10,000 nt of DNA from Stramonita haemastoma. Taxonomy: Eukaryota > Mollusca > Gastropoda > Neogastropoda > Muricidae. The stretch spans positions 39,225,065 through 39,235,064 of the forward strand of contig CM060337.1 in assembly GCA_030674155.1 (NCBI GenBank), read 5' to 3'. Below the pieces are notes generated by a model. The model saw only the letters and a program-made list of their open reading frames with translations, was not told the DNA's origin and did not search any database. Shown here piece after piece: positions 1 to 8,550 of the stretch. The position numbers and the translations under genes were made by a program. The stretch's first letter is position 1. Every line of letters starts with the position of its first letter.

Positions 1-70
1 ATTCCAACTAAACCCCCTTTGCCTACCTACCTATCTTGCCCAAACTACTGTCATAGACTCTGCAGAACTT

Positions 71-102
<32 letters not shown>

Positions 103-110
103 CTTGCAAG

Positions 111-142
<32 letters not shown>
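71..142. repeat. (CAGG)n then (TG)n compound microsatellite
   Basis: A (CAGG)n run covers 71-103 and a (TG)n run covers 113-142. Between them is a perfect 16-bp palindrome, CAGGCTTGCAAGCCTG (99-114), which joins the two arrays. The arrays are plain in the sequence and no function is inferred. Confidence 0.95.
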
Positions 143-145
<3 letters not shown>

Positions 146-347
146 CAGGCACTACATCTAGCACACGCAAGCAGCTAACGTTTCAGCTTCCAAGCGGCTG
201 AACCAATCAGATTGCTCCCTGCCCGCGCGTCCCCCACTCGTCTCGTCTGCTGAGGCGAACGCCAGGTGAGCCGGAGTGATGTCCCTTGACCTCGTGAAAT
301 CTGAAGAAGATTGGTGTTCTTCGGATTTAGTTAGATTCGAGGAGGGT
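143..347. other. CpG-rich, non-repetitive stretch
   Basis: This roughly 200-bp stretch lies between microsatellites and is visibly richer in CpG than the rest of the window (for example CCGCGCG near 222-228 and GCGAACGCC near 255-263). It contains a CCAAT box (201-210) and a donor-like CAG|GTGAGC at 263-271. It has no convincing open frame. It could be the edge of a promoter region or a fragment of an old repeat, and I cannot tell which. Confidence 0.4.
201..210 (+). promoter_or_regulatory. CCAAT-box-like site
   Basis: AACCAATCAG fits the strong NF-Y consensus (RRCCAATSRG). It lies in the CpG-rich stretch, which raises its plausibility. A 10-bp match alone is weak, and it lies about 430 bp upstream of the TATA-like site, farther than CCAAT boxes usually act from a start site. 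If it is functional, it may serve a different start. Confidence 0.2.
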
Positions 348-438
348 GAGAGAGAGAGGGGAGAGAGAGAGAGAGAGAGAGAGGGGCGGGGGAGAGAGAG
401 AGAGAGAGGGGAGAGAGAGAGAGAGAGAGAGAGGGCGG

Positions 439-502
<64 letters not shown>

Positions 503-512
503 TGTGTGTGTG
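348..512. repeat. (GA)n array with embedded GC-box-like motifs
   Basis: This purine-only GA array is interrupted by GGGGCGGGGG (383-392) and GGGCGGGGG (433-441), two near-identical G-rich islands about 50 bp apart. It ends in a short (TG)5 at 503-512. The repeat structure is certain. The islands resemble Sp1/GC boxes, but in a GA array they may simply be duplicated repeat variants. Confidence 0.93.
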
Positions 513-547
513 GGGGGAGGGAAGTGATGAAAAATTGAAGAAAAAAA

Positions 548-550
<3 letters not shown>

Positions 551-635
<85 letters not shown>
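551..635. repeat. (GA)n microsatellite
   Basis: An uninterrupted (GA)n of about 42 units is separated from the previous GA array by a short unique spacer (513-550). It abuts a TATA-like box at 636. A polypurine tract with mirror symmetry can form intramolecular triplex DNA. No function is shown. Confidence 0.97.
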
Positions 636-638
<3 letters not shown>

Positions 639-671
639 AAATAACAGCGTCGGTCCTTTCCCTCCCTTCTT
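636..671 (+). promoter_or_regulatory. Candidate TATA box and pyrimidine initiator
   Basis: TATAAATA (636-643) follows directly on the GA array. A continuous pyrimidine tract, CCTTTCCCTCCCTTCTT (655-671), covers the zone 25-32 bp downstream where a TATA-directed start would fall. Such tracts resemble the TCT/5'TOP initiators of translation-related genes. GA repeats next to core promoters are known from other animals. All this is motif matching, and no transcript evidence is available. A chance TATA in AT-rich DNA is a serious alternative. Confidence 0.22.
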
Positions 672-1124
672 GTCGCAAAGTACACAGTGAGGGGTGTAAC
701 TAAGCTACCATCAGTGGGGCACTTCGGCAACTAAACATTTCCTGGACTATTTCCACTTTTTTTTTAAACAAAAAAAAACAACAACCAAACGATCCAAGAC
801 TTTATCTCTGTATCTCTCACTTGTTGATAATATAAAAAAAAAATCCAGAGATCAACCACACGAATAAGATTTTGCCAACTTGGGCAAGAAGTTGTTGGGT
901 TTTTGTTGTTGTTGTTGTAAAATATTTGTGATTTTTTAATACAACTAATCCTCAAAGATAGACTATTTATTGTATGGGTTCTCAGCAGTAGATACAAGGT
1001 GTTTGGAAAACTGATTTTCTTGTGTTTAAGAACAAACAACAGCGGCCACTGCCTGAACTGCACGCCATGTTTTGACAGCTTGAAAGGTAAGTTTTCTGCA
1101 CTGTGTAAGTGTGTGATTTTTTTT
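672..1124. other. AT-rich unique DNA, possible non-coding first exon
   Basis: No recognisable gene. This stretch holds several A or T homopolymers and a short (TTG)n near 903-918. Every plus-strand ATG I followed closes quickly, for example the one in TGTATGGG near 973 and the one at 1068, which stops after two codons. If the TATA-like site upstream and the donor-like site at 1087 are real, it would be an untranslated first exon. Otherwise it is ordinary intergenic DNA. Confidence 0.4.
1084..1092 (+). other. Splice-donor-like site
   Basis: AAG|GTAAGT at 1084-1092 matches the metazoan U1 5' splice-site consensus at essentially every position. Such matches also occur by chance at about once per many kilobases. 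It is notable mainly because it lies about 420 bp downstream of the candidate start site, a reasonable first-exon length. Confidence 0.25.
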
Positions 1125-1223
1125 TTAAATGGTATTACTATTTGCATTTAAAAATGGTATTACTATTTGCTTTTAAAAATTGTATTAGTATTTGCTTTTA
1201 AAAATTGTATTACTATTTGCTTT
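1125..1223. repeat. 25-bp minisatellite, four copies
   Basis: The core GGTATTACTATTTGC (or TGTATTASTATTTGC) begins at 1131, 1156, 1181 and 1206, an exact 25-bp period. The cores are separated by TTTAAAAA-type spacers. Copies 1 and 2 have GG and copies 3 and 4 have TG at the start of the core; copy 3 has one further change. Copy 1 ends in ATTTGCAT and the others in ATTTGCTT. Confidence 0.93.
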
Positions 1224-1351
1224 CTGTTTATTGTTATGTGAGAGCTCGCAAATACTCCCGCATACGCACGTAGAAATCCACGTACATACACAAATGCCAG
1301 CATAATCCTATGCTCGTGTGCGCAACTTATACAGCGCTGAAACGATTGGAA

Positions 1352-1396
1352 ATATGCGCATGTGCATGCACGCACGTGCATACGCATACACACATA
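1352..1396. other. 45-bp perfect purine/pyrimidine alternation
   Basis: Every base from A1352 to A1396 alternates purine and pyrimidine, although the sequence is not a simple dinucleotide repeat. It mixes GCGCATG, TGCATGCA, GCACGTGC and CATACGCATACA. Alternating GC/CA-rich sequence is the classical Z-DNA-forming type. It probably derives from a degraded (CA)n/(CG)n array. Confidence 0.85.
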
Positions 1397-1405
1397 GACA
1401 CAACA

Positions 1406-1604
1406 CCTGTTTTACTTTTCGAAAGAGTAGGCCATTGTGTGCTGGTGAGAATGGATGACAACATTTACAAAACGACATACACACAGGGACTGGGTGTTTT
1501 GAAAAGCACATGAGTGTTTATTCCATTATCCTCGAAATAAAAGAATACAATAAACTATAAAAAGGAATGAATTATAAGAATGAAATAAAATAAAATAAAA
1601 TAAA
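1406..1604 (+). mobile_element. Short retroposon family, copy A
   Basis: This copy shares its body with copies at 3424-3567 (inverted), 9614-9824 and, in part, 9194-9268 (inverted). Similarity to the 9614 copy starts near CCTGTT (1406) and runs through AGAGTAGGCCATT and GGATGACA to the tail TTCCATTATCCTCG (1521-1534). An A/T-rich tail with (TAAAA)n at about 1584-1603 follows. A hairpin, AAGCAC-ATGA-GTGTTT (1504-1519), precedes the tail and has one G-T pair. The body is about 140 bp, carries no coding sequence and shows no clear A/B boxes. It is either a SINE or the 3' end of a 5'-truncated LINE. I did not find convincing target-site duplications. Confidence 0.75.
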
Positions 1605-1621
1605 CACACACATTCTTGAAA

Positions 1622-2630
<1,009 letters not shown>

Positions 2631-2634
2631 TCTG

Positions 2635-3059
2635 GGTGTGGTGTTGTGTTTTATTTCATTTTATGACGTTTTAAGTCACGGCAGATTTCTTTGAGTAAAA
2701 TTCGAGCTGCTCTTCACGAGGAGAGCGCGTCACCACAAGAGCAGCGCCACCCATTATTCTTTTCATTCCGTGTCTGCAGCTGCATTTTGGTCTCCTTATC
2801 AGAGTGGCCTTTTTCAACAGAATTTTGCCAGGGACAACACTCTTTTTGCCGTGGGTTCTTTTACGTGACTAAATAGTTTTTGTATAGCACATGGAATCTC
2901 GGTTTATCGTCTCATCTGAAAGACTAGCACCCAGACCACCACTCGGGGTCTAATGGATGGGGGGAAAAGTTTCGGGCCTAAACAGGGATCCGGCCACAAC
3001 ACACTTTTGACCTTTAGTTTTTACTTTCTAGGCAGGTGCCTTAACTATAGGCAACCGAT
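2635..3059 (-). mobile_element. tRNA-derived SINE-like element
   Basis: Read on the minus strand from 3059, the head contains an A-box-like TTGCCTATAGTTAAGG (complement of 3039-3054). A degenerate B-box-like GGCCGGATCCC (complement of 2985-2995) matches 8 of 11 consensus positions. The boxes lie about 45 bp apart, as in a tRNA-type RNA polymerase III promoter. A roughly 290-bp tRNA-unrelated body follows, including a 9-bp inverted repeat, GCTGCTCTT/AAGAGCAGC (2706-2714 and 2737-2745). The element ends in an A-rich tail around 2641-2665 (AAATGAAATAAAACAC on the minus strand). From memory the body resembles a SINE common in gastropods, which I cannot verify here. It is diverged and probably inactive. 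The outer ends are approximate because it sits between CT and TG arrays. Confidence 0.7.
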
Positions 3060-3105
3060 GTGTGTGTGTGTGTGTGTGTGTTGTGTGTGTGTGGTGTGTG
3101 TGTTG

Positions 3106-3136
<31 letters not shown>

Positions 3137-3279
3137 TGTGTGTTTTGTGGTGTGTGTGTGTGTGTGTGTGGTGTGTGTGTGTGAGTGTGTGTTGTGTGTG
3201 TGTGTGGTGTGTGTGTGTGTGTGTGTGTTGTGTGTGTGTGTGTGTGTGTGTGAGTGCGTGTGTGTGTGTGTGTGTATGT

Positions 3280-3360
<81 letters not shown>
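3060..3360. repeat. (TG)n array, interrupted then pure
   Basis: The left part (3060-3260) is TG repeat broken by single-base T or G duplications (for example TT at 3081 and 3103, GG at 3093 and 3129, TTTT at 3143) and a few A/C changes. The right part (about 3287-3359) is pure TG. The array abuts the head of the SINE-like element on its left. Confidence 0.97.
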
Positions 3361-3361
<1 letters not shown>

Positions 3362-3423
3362 CTGCAGTTTAATGTATTTTCATTCCAAATTGTATTAGAC
3401 AATTTGAGGAGGGTAGGGGGAAG
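3361..3423. other. Short unique spacer
   Basis: AT-rich single-copy-looking sequence between the TG array and retroposon copy B. I see no feature in it. Confidence 0.4.
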
Positions 3424-3567
3424 ATTTATTTGATTGATTTATTCTTTTTTATCGAGGATAATGGAATAAGCACTGTTGTGCTTTTTTACATCCTGTCCCC
3501 GTGTGTATGCAGTTTTGTAAATGTCATCTGTTCCCACCGGCACACGATGGCCTTCTCTTACGAAAGG
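3424..3567 (-). mobile_element. Short retroposon family, copy B
   Basis: This inverted copy of the same family has its tail on the left: AATAAATCAATC-type repeats on the minus strand near 3424-3443. The shared motif ATCGAGGATAATGGAATAAG follows at 3451-3470. The hairpin AAGCAC-TGTT-GTGCTT (3468-3483) is perfect here. The body runs through CATCTGTTCCCACCGG and GGCCTTCTCTTACG to about 3567. There a (GA)n array begins, which has replaced or displaced the 5' end of the element. No coding capacity. Confidence 0.78.
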
Positions 3568-3569
3568 TG

Positions 3570-3780
<211 letters not shown>

Positions 3781-3822
3781 GCAGAAACGTTGAGACCAGG
3801 AGACTTGGAAGCAGAGTGTGTG

Positions 3823-3835
3823 CATTTATTTATTT

Positions 3836-3879
<44 letters not shown>

Positions 3880-4162
3880 TTCATTTATATCTAGGATAAT
3901 GGAGTAAGCGGTCAGAGCAGTTGCTTTCCACCAATCAATTGTTAAGCCTTGTGGATGGGTGACTGCGCGCCTTGGCTTCAGTACAATCCCCCAGTTCACC
4001 CAGCTGTAAATGGGTACCTTCCCTCGTTAGGGTCAGGGAAGGTAAAGCAGCGAGGGAGAGGAGATGGGCGTCGCTCTCAATATGCAGACCCCTAGAGAAG
4101 CTGAGGTCTCTTATTTCTCGCTCCCCTAGGTCTACATAGGTTATGGGACACCTTTACCATTT
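3823..4162 (-). mobile_element. Longer retroposon sharing the same tail module
   Basis: On the minus strand this element ends in ACTCCATTATCCTAGATAT (near 3887-3905) and a (TAAA)n tail of about 15 units (3823-3881). That is the same tail as the short family. The roughly 250-bp body (3910-4162) is unrelated to the short family and lacks coding sequence. It contains CCAGTTCACCCAGCTG and two perfect stems: TACCTTCCCT/AGGGAAGGTA (4015-4024 and 4035-4044) and ACCCA/TGGGT (3998-4002 and 4011-4015). From memory it resembles a gastropod SINE. Orientation is inferred from the microsatellite tail. However, AGTAAGCGGTCAGAGCAG (3903-3920) looks like a tRNA D-arm on the plus strand, so a plus-strand SINE abutting an old tail fragment is an alternative. 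Confidence 0.65.
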
Positions 4163-4763
4163 CCTATTGTTTTCCCTAATTGAAGTTTCTTTTCATTGCT
4201 TTTCTTTGGTCTTTTCTCCATCTTTACATTTTGGGGGGTTTCTTTCTCTTATGCTGGTTTCTTTTTAAGTTTTCTTTTCTTAATGTTTCTTTTTTTTAAA
4301 TCTTAATTTTTCTTTTCTTAATGTTTTCTTTCTTTGCTTTATTATTTTGTTTATTTTTTCTTTCATGTAGACTTTCTTTGTATTTTTTATCTTTTCTTTT
4401 CCTTGTTTTAGAGTCTTCTGTTTCATATCTGCCTTTTTGATTTATTTTTTCTTTCTGTTTCTGATCTTTTCTATGTAGTTTTTCTCTCGTTTTCTTTGTT
4501 TTATTTCTTCCATCCTTTTCTCTTTCAATGTTTTTTATTTCTGTCCCCTTTCTTGCTTTTTTTTTTTTTTTTTTTTACTATCGTTTTATCTTGCTTTCTT
4601 TTTTGTCGGTTTTTTTCTTCTTCTTTTTATATCTGTTTTTTCCTTTTTTTTTTTTTTCTGTTTATTTCTTTCCGTTGTCAGTTTCTGTTTCTTTCTTTAT
4701 TTCTGTGTTCCTGCCTGTCTTTTTCTGTCTTTACCACTACCTTTCTTCCTTTCTTTACTTCTT
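4163..4763. other. T-rich pyrimidine-biased DNA, no gene
   Basis: Degenerate TTTCTTTT-type sequence with T homopolymers (for example about 4557-4576 and 4648-4659). No regular period, gene or RNA is visible. It is the left part of a 4.5-kb region with pyrimidine strongly favoured on the plus strand. Confidence 0.6.
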
Positions 4764-4856
4764 TCCATCTTTCTGTTTGCCTCCCCTTTCTTTCTACCTT
4801 TCTTCCTTTCTTTATATCTTTCTTTCCATCTTTCTGTTTGCCTTCCCTTTTTACCT

Positions 4857-4899
<43 letters not shown>

Positions 4900-5490
4900 T
4901 CTATTTATTTATTTATTTATTTTCATCTTTCTATTTGTCTCCCCTTTCTTTCTACCTTTCTTTCTTTCTTTTTCCTTTCTTTCTTTCTTTCCATCTTTCA
5001 GTTTGCCTCCCCTTTCTTTCTACCTTTCTGTCTTCCTTTCTTTATTTCTTTCCATCTTTCTATTTGCCTCCCCTTTAATTCTACCTTTCTTTTCTTTCTT
5101 CCTTTCTTTCTTTCTTTCCATCTTTCTATTTGCCTCCCCTTTAATTCTACCTTTCTTTCTTTCTTTCTTTCTTTTCATCTTTCTATTTGCCTCCCCTTTA
5201 ATTCTACCTTGTTTTCTTCCTTTCTTTATTTCTTTCCATCTTTCTGTTTGTCTCCCCTTTCTTTCTACCTTTCTTTCTTCCTTCCTTTCTTTATTTCTTT
5301 CCATCTTTCTATTTGCCTCCCCTTTAATTCTACCTTTCTTTCTTTCTTTACTTGTTTCCGTCTTTCTGTTTGCCTCCCCTTTCTTTCTACCTTTCTTTCT
5401 TTCTTTCTTTCTTTCCATCTTTCTGTTTGTCTCCCCTTTTTTTCTACCTTTCTTTCCTTCTCTCTGTTCCTTCTTTATTCATTTCAACAT
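4764..5490. repeat. Eleven-copy minisatellite with CTTT linkers
   Basis: A conserved core, CATCTTTCTRTTTGYCTCCC followed by CTTTAATTCTACC or CTTTCTTTCTACC, recurs eleven times. The G of its TTTG motif is at 4779, 4840, 4937, 5005, 5066, 5132, 5189, 5250, 5315, 5372 and 5429. Periods are 61, 97, 68, 61, 66, 57, 61, 65, 57 and 57 bp. The cores are joined by TTTC-type linkers. Copy 2 carries an inserted (TTTA)n block (about 4855-4921). The AATT core variant is found in copies at 5066, 5132, 5189 and 5315, always with TATTTGCC. Open frames run through the array only because pyrimidine repeats lack stop codons. The unit length is not consistently a multiple of three. Confidence 0.93.
4855..4921. 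repeat. (TTTA)n inside minisatellite copy 2
   Basis: About sixteen TTTA units with one C substitution near 4901 interrupt the linker of the second minisatellite copy and account for its 97-bp period. The motif is the same as the retroposon tail at 3823-3881, but none of the shared tail core is present beside it, so an independent expansion is more likely than a retroposon remnant. Confidence 0.95.
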
Positions 5491-5960
5491 CCTTCTTGTC
5501 TGAAATTTTAATTGCACGTGTTGTCTTCCCCCCCCTTGCCCTTTCTTCACTCTCTTTCTTTTGGTTTCTTTTTCGTTCTTGTTTTCTTTAGTTCTGTATT
5601 CTTTTCTTCATTTCTTCTTTTTTTTCTTTCCCTTTTTCTTTTTGTTTGTTTTTTATCTTTTTTTTTTCTTTCTCTTGAACGTTCATTTTTCTCTCTTTAT
5701 TTTCTGTGTTCATGCTCATTGGTTTTAACTCGTCTTATTTCTTCTGCTCTGAGGTTTGCTGTGTTCTGTTATAAAATGTGTGTCTCTTTTAGTGTTTGCT
5801 TGTAATATGTTTGTGTTTTTCTGCTTCTTTTACGACTTAACTAAACAAAAGTGTTCCTTATATCCTTCCGTCTTTTTTTTGTTTTTCTCTCTTTCTTTAT
5901 TTGTTTCGTTTGTTCTGTCTTTCTGTGTGTATGTCTGTCTGTCTGTCTGTCTTTAGTTGG
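5491..5960. other. T-rich unique-looking DNA
   Basis: Pyrimidine-biased sequence without a clear period, with a short C run at about 5529-5536 and (CTGT)n near 5933-5952. No gene or RNA is recognisable. It separates the minisatellite from the long CTTT arrays. Confidence 0.55.
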
Positions 5961-6003
5961 TTTTGTCTCTCTGTCTTTCTGTTTTTTTTGTCTGTTTGCC
6001 TGT

Positions 6004-6126
6004 CTTTCTTTCTTTCGTTTAGGTCTTTCTTTCTTTACTACATTTCTTTCTTTCTTTCTTTCTTTCTTTCTTTTCTTTTCTTTCTTTCTTGCTTTCTTTC
6101 TGTCTTTCTGTCTTTCTTTTTCTTTT

Positions 6127-6166
<40 letters not shown>

Positions 6167-6211
6167 TATTTCTTTCTTGCTTTCTTTCTTTTTCTTTCCT
6201 TTCTTTCTTTT

Positions 6212-6308
<97 letters not shown>

Positions 6309-6359
6309 ATGTCTGTCCGTCTGTCTTTTTTTTCTGTATTTCTTTCATTCTTTCATTCT

Positions 6360-6423
<64 letters not shown>

Positions 6424-6436
6424 TTCTTTCTTTCTT

Positions 6437-6469
<33 letters not shown>

Positions 6470-6473
6470 TGTT

Positions 6474-6509
<36 letters not shown>

Positions 6510-6565
6510 TTCTTTTCTTTCTCTCTTTCTTTCTTTCTTTCTTTCTTTTTTCTTTTCTTTCTTGA
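6004..6565. repeat. (CTTT)n arrays with (CTGT)n blocks
   Basis: Long (CTTT)n runs (about 6040-6277, 6360-6438 and 6474-6560) are punctuated by (CTGT)n at about 6278-6322 and 6439-6470. Variants with G or A substitutions are common. The plus strand is almost purely pyrimidine apart from the G of CTGT. Confidence 0.95.
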
Positions 6566-6728
6566 ATAAAAGGTTCTTGGGAGCTTTTCCTCGTCTTATG
6601 TCTATCTTTGTGTGTATTTTTTGCTACATTGTTTTTGTTCTTTCACGTTCTTTTCGTTCTATTTCTATTTTCTACCTTCTTTGGGATTTTTTTTATGCAT
6701 GTTCCTATCTTTGTGTGTTTGCAAAGTT
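6566..6728. other. Unique island between CTTT arrays
   Basis: About 160 bp of non-repetitive T-rich DNA (starts GAATAAAAGG) sits between CTTT arrays. No gene is visible. It could serve as a unique anchor when checking the assembly of the surrounding repeats. Confidence 0.5.
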
Positions 6729-6819
6729 TCTTTCTTTCTTTCTTTCTTTCTTTTCTTTCTTTCTTCTTTCTTTCTTTCTTTCTTTCTTTCTTTTTCTTTC
6801 TTTTATCTTTCTTTGTTTC

Positions 6820-6859
<40 letters not shown>

Positions 6860-6876
6860 TTATCTTTCTTTGTTTC

Positions 6877-6920
<44 letters not shown>

Positions 6921-6974
6921 TTCTTTCTTTCTTTCTTTCTGTCTGTCTGTCTGTCTGTTTGTTTGTCTTTCTTT

Positions 6975-7037
<63 letters not shown>

Positions 7038-7066
7038 GTCTATCTTTCTTTCTTTCTTTTTTTTTT

Positions 7067-7105
<39 letters not shown>

Positions 7106-7180
7106 GTCCCTCTTCCTGTCTGTCTGTTTGTCTGTTTGTTTGTCTTTCTTTCTTTTTTTCTTTTTTTCTTTCTTTGTTTC
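6729..7180. repeat. (CTTT)n arrays with CTGT and TTATC variants
   Basis: CTTT repeats carry (CTGT)n at about 6939-6966 and 7117-7145. A variant block, TTTTATCTTTCTTTGTTTC, occurs twice (A of TATC at 6805 and 6862), 57 bp apart, showing a local duplication within the array. Confidence 0.95.
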
Positions 7181-7520
<340 letters not shown>

Positions 7521-7660
7521 CCGCCAGTCCGTCCGCTCTGTCTGCCTGTCTCTGTGTATTGTCTGTTTCTGTCTCTGTCTGCCTGTCTGTCTGTCTTTCT
7601 CACTTTCTTTGTCTGTCTGTATGTATGTCTGTCTTTCTCTCTCTCTCTCTCTTTCTTTTT
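7521..7660. repeat. Degenerate CTGT block, copy 1 of a duplication
   Basis: This imperfect CTGT-rich sequence includes CCGTCCG-type and ATTGTCTGTTTCTG motifs. The 42 bases at 7555-7596 are identical to 8274-8315. Both copies lie next to CT arrays and share further CTGTATGT-type sequence downstream, so a segment of about 140 bp was duplicated. Confidence 0.85.
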
Positions 7661-7730
7661 CTCTCTCTCTCTCTCCCTTTCTTTGTATCTTTCTTTGTAT
7701 CTTCCTTTGTATCTTCTCTCTCTTCTCTCT

Positions 7731-7827
<97 letters not shown>

Positions 7828-7905
7828 TTTTTCTTTCTTTCTTTCTTTCTTTCTTTTCTTTCTTTTCTTTCTTTCTTTTTCTTTCTTTCTTTCTTTCTTT
7901 CTTTT
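7661..7905. repeat. (CT)n and (CTTT)n arrays
   Basis: CT runs are broken by CCTTTCTTTGTATC-type units (7676-7715) and CCT interruptions. A (CTTT)n tail follows (about 7826-7904). The TTTGTATC units match those at 7198-7223. Confidence 0.95.
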
Positions 7906-8079
7906 AAACTTGTGTTTACTTATCGTGTGTTTGTTTCACTTATCCCTTCTTATCCCGTCTTTCCCCATGGGCTTTGATCTTTCCTTCTTGACATCCTTTG
8001 ATGTCTTTGGATATTTTTATGTTTTTCTTTTCCATCTTCTTTGTTTTCTTTCTTTTCCTCTCTTGTATTTTGGCTTATT
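7906..8079. other. Unique T-rich spacer
   Basis: Non-repetitive sequence between pyrimidine arrays. No gene or RNA is seen. Confidence 0.5.
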
Positions 8080-8177
8080 CTCTCTGTCTCTGTCTCTGTC
8101 TGTCTCTCTGTCTGTCTCTCTGTCTGCCTGTCTGTCTGTCTCTGTCTTTCTCTGTCTCTCTGTCTCTCTCGCTCTCA

Positions 8178-8209
<32 letters not shown>

Positions 8210-8355
8210 GTCCGTCCGTCTGTCTGTCTGCATGTCTGTCTGTCTCTGTCTCTGTCTTGTCTGTTTCTGTCTCTGTATTGTCTGTTTCTGTCTCTGTCTG
8301 CCTGTCTGTCTGTCTCTCTTTCTCTCTGTCTTTGTCTGTCTGTCTGTATGTCTGC
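8080..8355. repeat. Degenerate CT/CTGT array, copy 2 of a duplication
   Basis: Imperfect CTCTGTCTGT sequence. 8274-8315 is identical to 7555-7596. A local duplication is also visible: TTGTCTGTTTCTGTCTCTGT occurs near 8257 and again at 8278. Confidence 0.9.
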
Positions 8356-8550
8356 CTCTTCTTGTTCTTCCTCCTCTTGTTGTTGTTGTTGCTGTTGTTT
8401 TTCTTGTTGTGTTGTTGTTGTTGTTGTTCTTCTTCTTCTTCTTCTTCTTCTTCTTCTTCGTCTTCGTCTTCTTCTTCTTCTTCTTCTTCTTCTTCTCTTC
8501 TTCTTCTTCTTCTTCTTCTTCTTCTTCTTCGTCTTCTTCTTCTTCTTCGA
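8356..8550. repeat. (TTG)n then (TTC)n trinucleotide array
   Basis: TTG units at about 8378-8398 and 8406-8427 pass into (TTC)n (8428-8550) with three TCG interruptions and one single-unit slip near 8494. Frames give only poly-Ser, poly-Phe or poly-Leu (poly-Arg/Glu/Lys on the other strand). GAA/TTC arrays of this size can form triplex structures. Confidence 0.97.

Noticed and set aside
263..271. CAG|GTGAGC as a splice donor
   Set aside because: The motif is good, but there is no upstream start or frame to give a sensible exon. Kept only as a note.
158..730. A 190-codon minus frame (Ser-Leu repeats) and plus Arg-Glu frames across the GA arrays
   Set aside because: They are low-complexity translations of (GA)n and (CT)n. 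The unique ends add no recognisable protein.
3903..4000. A functional tRNA gene on the plus strand
   Set aside because: Only a D-arm-like stretch (3903-3920) is present. No acceptor stem, anticodon arm or proper B box follows at the right spacing.
4496..5503. A 335-codon repeat protein with CLPFLSTFL-type units, and a Lys/Glu/Arg-rich minus frame
   Set aside because: The minisatellite period (57, 61, 65, 66, 68, 97) is not consistently a multiple of three, the motif drifts between frames, and two plus frames are open at once. There is no selection for coding.
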